A stretch of 64,000 nt of DNA from Dillenia suffruticosa (taxonomy: Eukaryota; Streptophyta; Magnoliopsida; Dilleniales; Dilleniaceae): the NCBI GenBank assembly GCA_033439265.1, contig JAVTVX010000011.1, positions 11,036,590 to 11,100,589 on the forward strand, read 5' to 3'. The position numbers and the translations under genes are program-made. The notes under the pieces were generated by a model that saw only the letters and a program-made list of their open reading frames with translations, was not told where the DNA came from and ran no database searches. Of the stretch, positions 59,999-64,000 are shown piece by piece (position 1 is the first letter of the stretch; each line of letters begins with the position of its first letter).

Positions 59999-61290
59999 AT
60001 GAAACGAAAGCAAGTGCTCATTGATGAGGAAGAACAACATCCCACGACTTCCTCATCCATTGTTCCAGTTTCATCCAACCCTCCTTCAACCTCCAAGTGT
60101 ACTCGTGCCCGCACTTGTAAAAGGATACCTGTTTTACCCCCTTTGGAATCTAGTCTTCAAGGTAATCTAACTTTCTCCACTAAGGCTGAGAAGCAAAGGT
60201 ATTATGAAATTTCTACATGCTCAATCTTTCCCTGTAAGTATGTTCACATCCTACTTTGGAAGAATTGGGTGTTAAAGATGTCTTTGATACAATAATAGAT
60301 AATATTGGATGGAGGAAATATATTGAAATCAATTATCCTGGGTTTATTGAATTAATTAAAGAATTTTATACTACTTTTGCATTCATTAAACCAAATAATT
60401 TCACTTTAGACAGTCTTAATATTATGCAATATAGATTAATAGAGAAAGAGTTTAAACAATCTATTACTGAATTCAATTTAGTCTTAGGTTTCATCATTAA
60501 AGAATATGCTCAAACTGACTTATATTGAATTCTGAAAGTCGATTATGATAATGAATTCATTCCTGAGAGTTTTTAGAAATCCATGTCTGTGGATCGTCTT
60601 ACTTATGACCCAAGTCAGTCAAAAAGCATTTACCTTCATGAACCTGTGTGGCAATATGTACAACATTTTCTAGCATTTAGTTATTCAGCTAGAAAGGCTA
60701 GTTTTGTTACTTGTACTGAAGCTAAATTGTATTTCATATGGATTATGTTGAACAATGTTAAAGTCAATATAGGATGTTGGCTAGCATTTCAATTCCAAGC
60801 TATTTTGAATTAAAAAAAAAGGGGGGGATTTAATTCTTGGTTCCTTTATTACTTATTTGGCTATTAACCTTGATTTACTTAATCTTGAGACTACTTCTGT
60901 GCACAAGGCCTATGAGATGGAACCCTTGGATTTAAAATATTTAGACAGGATGGAAATTGTGGAACATTGTGATGGTGCAAACCATTTTCACCCTCCTGGA
61001 CACCCTCTTCAACCATGACAGCGTCAAGAAAGGCAAAATCAAGTTCAGTCGCATGATACTTCAAAGGAGAACAACAACATTTTTATCTCCTTCCGCTGGT
61101 CCTCTAGATCTCCGCTTACTATGGTTAGAGAGTCACATCAAGCGTTTGAAAACAAACTTAAATGCCTTCTTCCAATTTATGAGGTTCACTCTCCCATGTT
61201 CTCCTTTGCCCTAGTTCCTTACATTTCAAGGAAGTTGTTTTCTTTTCTTATATTCTTTTATTTCCTTTTCATTTCAAGTGAGCTTGATTT
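59999..61290 (+). pseudogene. ATHILA ORF (env-like) remnant
   Basis: The protein starts at ATG 59999 (MKRKQVLIDEEEQ) with a Ser/Pro-rich head. The body resembles the ATHILA ORF-1 family: WRKYIEINYPGFIELIKEFY, KSITEFNLVLGF-like sequence, and further on LYFIWIMLNNVKVNIGCWLA. A frameshift near 60240 and stops at about 60526, 60572, 60811 and 61015 break it. The family's role is unknown; it occupies the env position downstream of pol. Just upstream, TTGTCACCTTTCAG (ending 59990) would serve as a splice acceptor. Confidence 0.8.
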
Positions 61291-61317
61291 GCTACATTGA
61301 GGACTATATAAGATTTA

Positions 61318-61329
61318 GGTGTGCAGGAT
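61318..61329 (+). other. Internal purine tract of element 2
   Basis: GATTTAGGTGTGCAGGAT corresponds to the internal tract at 2133-2145 of the first element, more decayed. It follows the end of the env-like ORF. Confidence 0.5.
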
Positions 61330-62744
61330 TATTTTATGTCAAATTTTATATATATAGTTTTTAAAATTTTGGTTCGAATGTGTTAAAGTGTTTTCTTCAT
61401 AACTTCTTACTCTTTTGATGTTTGTCTTAAAATAATTTTGAGTTAGTACGCATTATTGGTTTAAGTTGGATTACATGAGAGAGACAAATGTGATTAGTTT
61501 TTTTGGTAAAAATGTTTTAAGTGTCTCAGTGATCTTAATGATTGAATTAAATGAATATGTACAAAATTTGATATAAATTAAACACTTATGTGAGCTTTCG
61601 AGCACAAGCGCACTTCATTATCTTTACTCTAATTTTTTTTTGAGTGTTTATCAAATATGGTGTGTTCATTCTAGAACTAGTTTTGTTATGCATTTTGAGA
61701 TCACATCTATGATGGCATACATTAAAACGATAAGGGCACCTAGATTTAACCATTTTAGACCTTCGTAAAAAACACGCCTTTATTATATTATCCCTTAGAT
61801 AGCCATTTTGAGTCTAATCCTTTTCTTTGTTTTAACCGCATAATATTTAACCCCAAACTTTTGTTTTAACTAACTTGATCAACCTTTGTCAAGAACAAGT
61901 GGGAATGAATTGAATGACAAGATTCATATTGGTGAAAAGAATTGTATGAATGGTGAAAAAGGAAGAACGGATGAAAACTGAATTGAAAAACAAAAGAAAA
62001 AAAAATGAAAAATGTAACAGAAAGGGAAAAGTGAAATTCATTCTTGTGATGTGAATTGAAAAACAAAAGGCTAAAAAAAAAAAAAAAAGTGAAAAGAGAG
62101 AGAGAGGTGGACAAGTATGGTATACTCGATCATATAGAAGAAGTCTCATTCTTTTTACATACCTGAACTATTGCACATGAAGAAAAAGGATAGGGTTTGT
62201 CTAAAGAGAAGATGGTTTGAAGAGTTGTTTTGTCATTAATTATTGTATATCATGCAAGGCAATTCTCTCATATCTTGACTTACACACCTAAATTTCCTTT
62301 TTTATCCTACCTTTACCCAAATCACATTACAACTCTTGTAAAGACCCCCTGATTTTTGTTTTGGATTCATGTTATTAGTGGTAGAGATTTGATATATAAA
62401 CAAACCTATGATAATGACATGTTATGTTTTGATTTGAAAACTATTGATATATTCCCCTAAACACTTTGAGTGTATAGAGTGAATCCTATGTGAGGAAGTT
62501 GAATCTTGGATCTTGATACATTGAATTGAATTTTGATGAAATTGTTGAGATTGAAGGGATGCTTATGTTTCTTTTAAAGTTGTGGTACTATGATCACTTA
62601 TTTTCTAGATTAATATTTTGACTTAAATTTTTAAATATATACTTATTTAGGATCTAGGGATCAATTGAAGAAGAGGAAGGGGTGAACAAGAGAATAAGTT
62701 TTGTGGTATTGGTCTAATACATGCTTTGGGACAAACATGGGGTT
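61330..62744 (+). other. Athila 3' noncoding region of element 2
   Basis: Homologous to 731-2132 inverted. An A-rich run lies at about 62072-62087 and a GA run at 62096-62106. No coding. Confidence 0.6.
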
Positions 62745-62758
62745 GGTGTGGGAGAATT
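62745..62758 (+). other. Polypurine tract next to the LTR of element 2
   Basis: GGTGTGGGAGAATT directly precedes the LTR start TGATAGAG. It differs by one base from the tract at 717-730. Confidence 0.8.
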
Positions 62759-64000
62759 TGATAGAGTGCATAAAGTTTGAATTTATCATTTATATTATGG
62801 TTTTATTTTAGGTTATTATTAGTCTAATTGTTGGATTTTATAGTGTTTATTGTTGGAGGATTGAAAATTGGAAGATTCGAGCAAAATAGGCTTAAAGCAA
62901 CATGTTGGAGTTTAATTGTTCAAGACATCAAATTTAGGTCAGATAAAAAAAGAAGAAAGAAAGAAACCTGACTAGAGTGGAAAACTTCCGGTTTTAGCTA
63001 AATTCTGTTATTTTATATTTAGTAGGATTTTAGTTTAAGAGAACCATTTTATTAGAAATACAACTTTCTTCCTAATTTTGACGAACTACTCATAATTTTT
63101 AGGAATTTGGGAAATCTTTTTAAATCTTAGGGCACCAAAGGAATAGGGCTAGCATGTATGTTTTCCAAGAAGAGAGGTGGCAAACTTGTTTTGCTTTTCT
63201 TTCAAGAACAAACCCTATTTTCTCTATTTTTCTAAAGAAATTCAAGAGATCATGTTTTCCACCATAAATAGCTAAACTTTTCTTTTTGATTCAATAGGAA
63301 TTTTCATTTCAATTGTTATCACTATGAGATTATATGCATTATTTGAATTTCTTGCTTTTAGTTCAAGTATTCATTGATTCTTACTTTTATTTTATATGTA
63401 AAATTGATATCGATTAATATAAGAATTTAATTCAATATTATTCTTTCTATTGCTATCCATGAATTCAGTGATCCATAATTGTCATGAATGACTGTAAAAA
63501 TTAACTTATTTATGTCTATGGGTCAATAAACAATATACATGTTTAACCTATGGGAATCAATGGAATAAAATTATATAATTGCAGTTATCTCAATTATTTG
63601 GATTTTACTTTAACTATTTTCACAAAATGTATTGCTATCATTATATTAATATGGAATGCTACCGTGTCCAATTGACTAATGATAAGTTTTGACTCGAAAC
63701 TAGATTTTGTCAATTAGTTTAGAAAAATACAAGGTTTATTACGACTACTTAATAAATCTAAAATTAAATGTTTGAATTGCAAAATAATTATTTTTAACTT
63801 GTGATCAATGAAACAATTGAATGTAATTGAACCCTTCAATCATAGTTTGGTAAGATTGAATTTTGCTTAGATTTTACTGTTTATTGTTAACTTTGTTTAG
63901 CACTTTTAAGTTTTTTGAATTTAATTTAAGAATTTAATTATTTGAAACCCCTTATTTGATTTTAATTATTTTAACTAAGGAATTAATTGTTAGTTCTTTT
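62759..64000 (+). repeat. 3' LTR of element 2 (partial)
   Basis: Begins TGATAGAGTGC and resembles the Athila LTR of 4809-6267 in layout. Near the window end GATCAATGAAACAATTG and the AACCCTTCAAT motif correspond to segments near 5075 of the inverted element. The LTR end is outside the window. Confidence 0.72.

Larger units (their letters stand above)
59930..64000 (+). mobile_element. Athila-lineage element, 5' truncated, 3' part
   Basis: Plus-strand element with env-like ORF (59999-61290), purine tract, 1.4 kb noncoding region, second purine tract and 3' LTR running off the window. Gag and pol are absent to the left. The noncoding region and LTR layout match the inverted element at 1-6267. 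Confidence 0.8.

Overview
The window is a repeat-dense stretch of plant (angiosperm) nuclear DNA. It is AT-rich and full of microsatellites, and nearly every long reading frame is a decayed transposable-element protein. The species cannot be told from the sequence. The only host-gene pieces I recognise are the last exon of a mitochondrial import J-protein (TIM14/PAM18 type, minus strand, 59093-59249) and a broken lipoyl-domain fragment of a plastid-type pyruvate dehydrogenase E2 (15015-15240).

Layout. (1) 1-6267: an Athila-type Ty3/gypsy element on the minus strand with two nearly identical LTRs, a tRNA-Asp primer site, and gag fused to the integrase C-terminus by an internal deletion. (2) 6268-15000: AT-rich DNA with a small CACTA-like MITE, a tandem duplication, and a long degenerate TAACAAGTGA/TAACAAATGA array split by a 2.7 kb element with TGTCACGCC/GGTGTTACA ends. 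(3) 15015-21470: the E2 fragment, then a degenerate Ty1/copia element with a 5' LTR and no visible 3' LTR. (4) 21600-24000: minisatellite-rich, LTR-like DNA. (5) 24040-56230: an old duplication of two blocks, X (24040-26128 and 39160-40535) and Y (27006-30975, a partial copy split around 32692/38925, and 51475-56225). Later insertions lie inside it: a hAT element (27400-29448), a long-TIR element (about 30984-32522), a Tat-like gypsy element (32693-38924), a SIRE-like copia remnant (about 40560-46540), a MULE with a plant-mobile-domain unit (46541 to about 50560), and a CACTA element (52439-55039). Paralogous copies act as empty sites and fix three of these insertions to the base. (6) 56230-59850: quiet DNA with the TIM14 exon. 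(7) 59930-64000: the 3' part of a second Athila-lineage element on the plus strand, with an env-like ORF, two purine tracts and an LTR that runs off the window.

No complete host gene and no intact autonomous transposon is visible. The most useful points are the empty-site-proven insertions and the X-Y duplication. Others are the MULE/PMD unit with a probable intron, the matched double polypurine-tract architecture of the two Athila elements, the isolated TIM14 exon, and two arrays of short palindromes. All functional statements are homology by eye; nothing was searched against a database.
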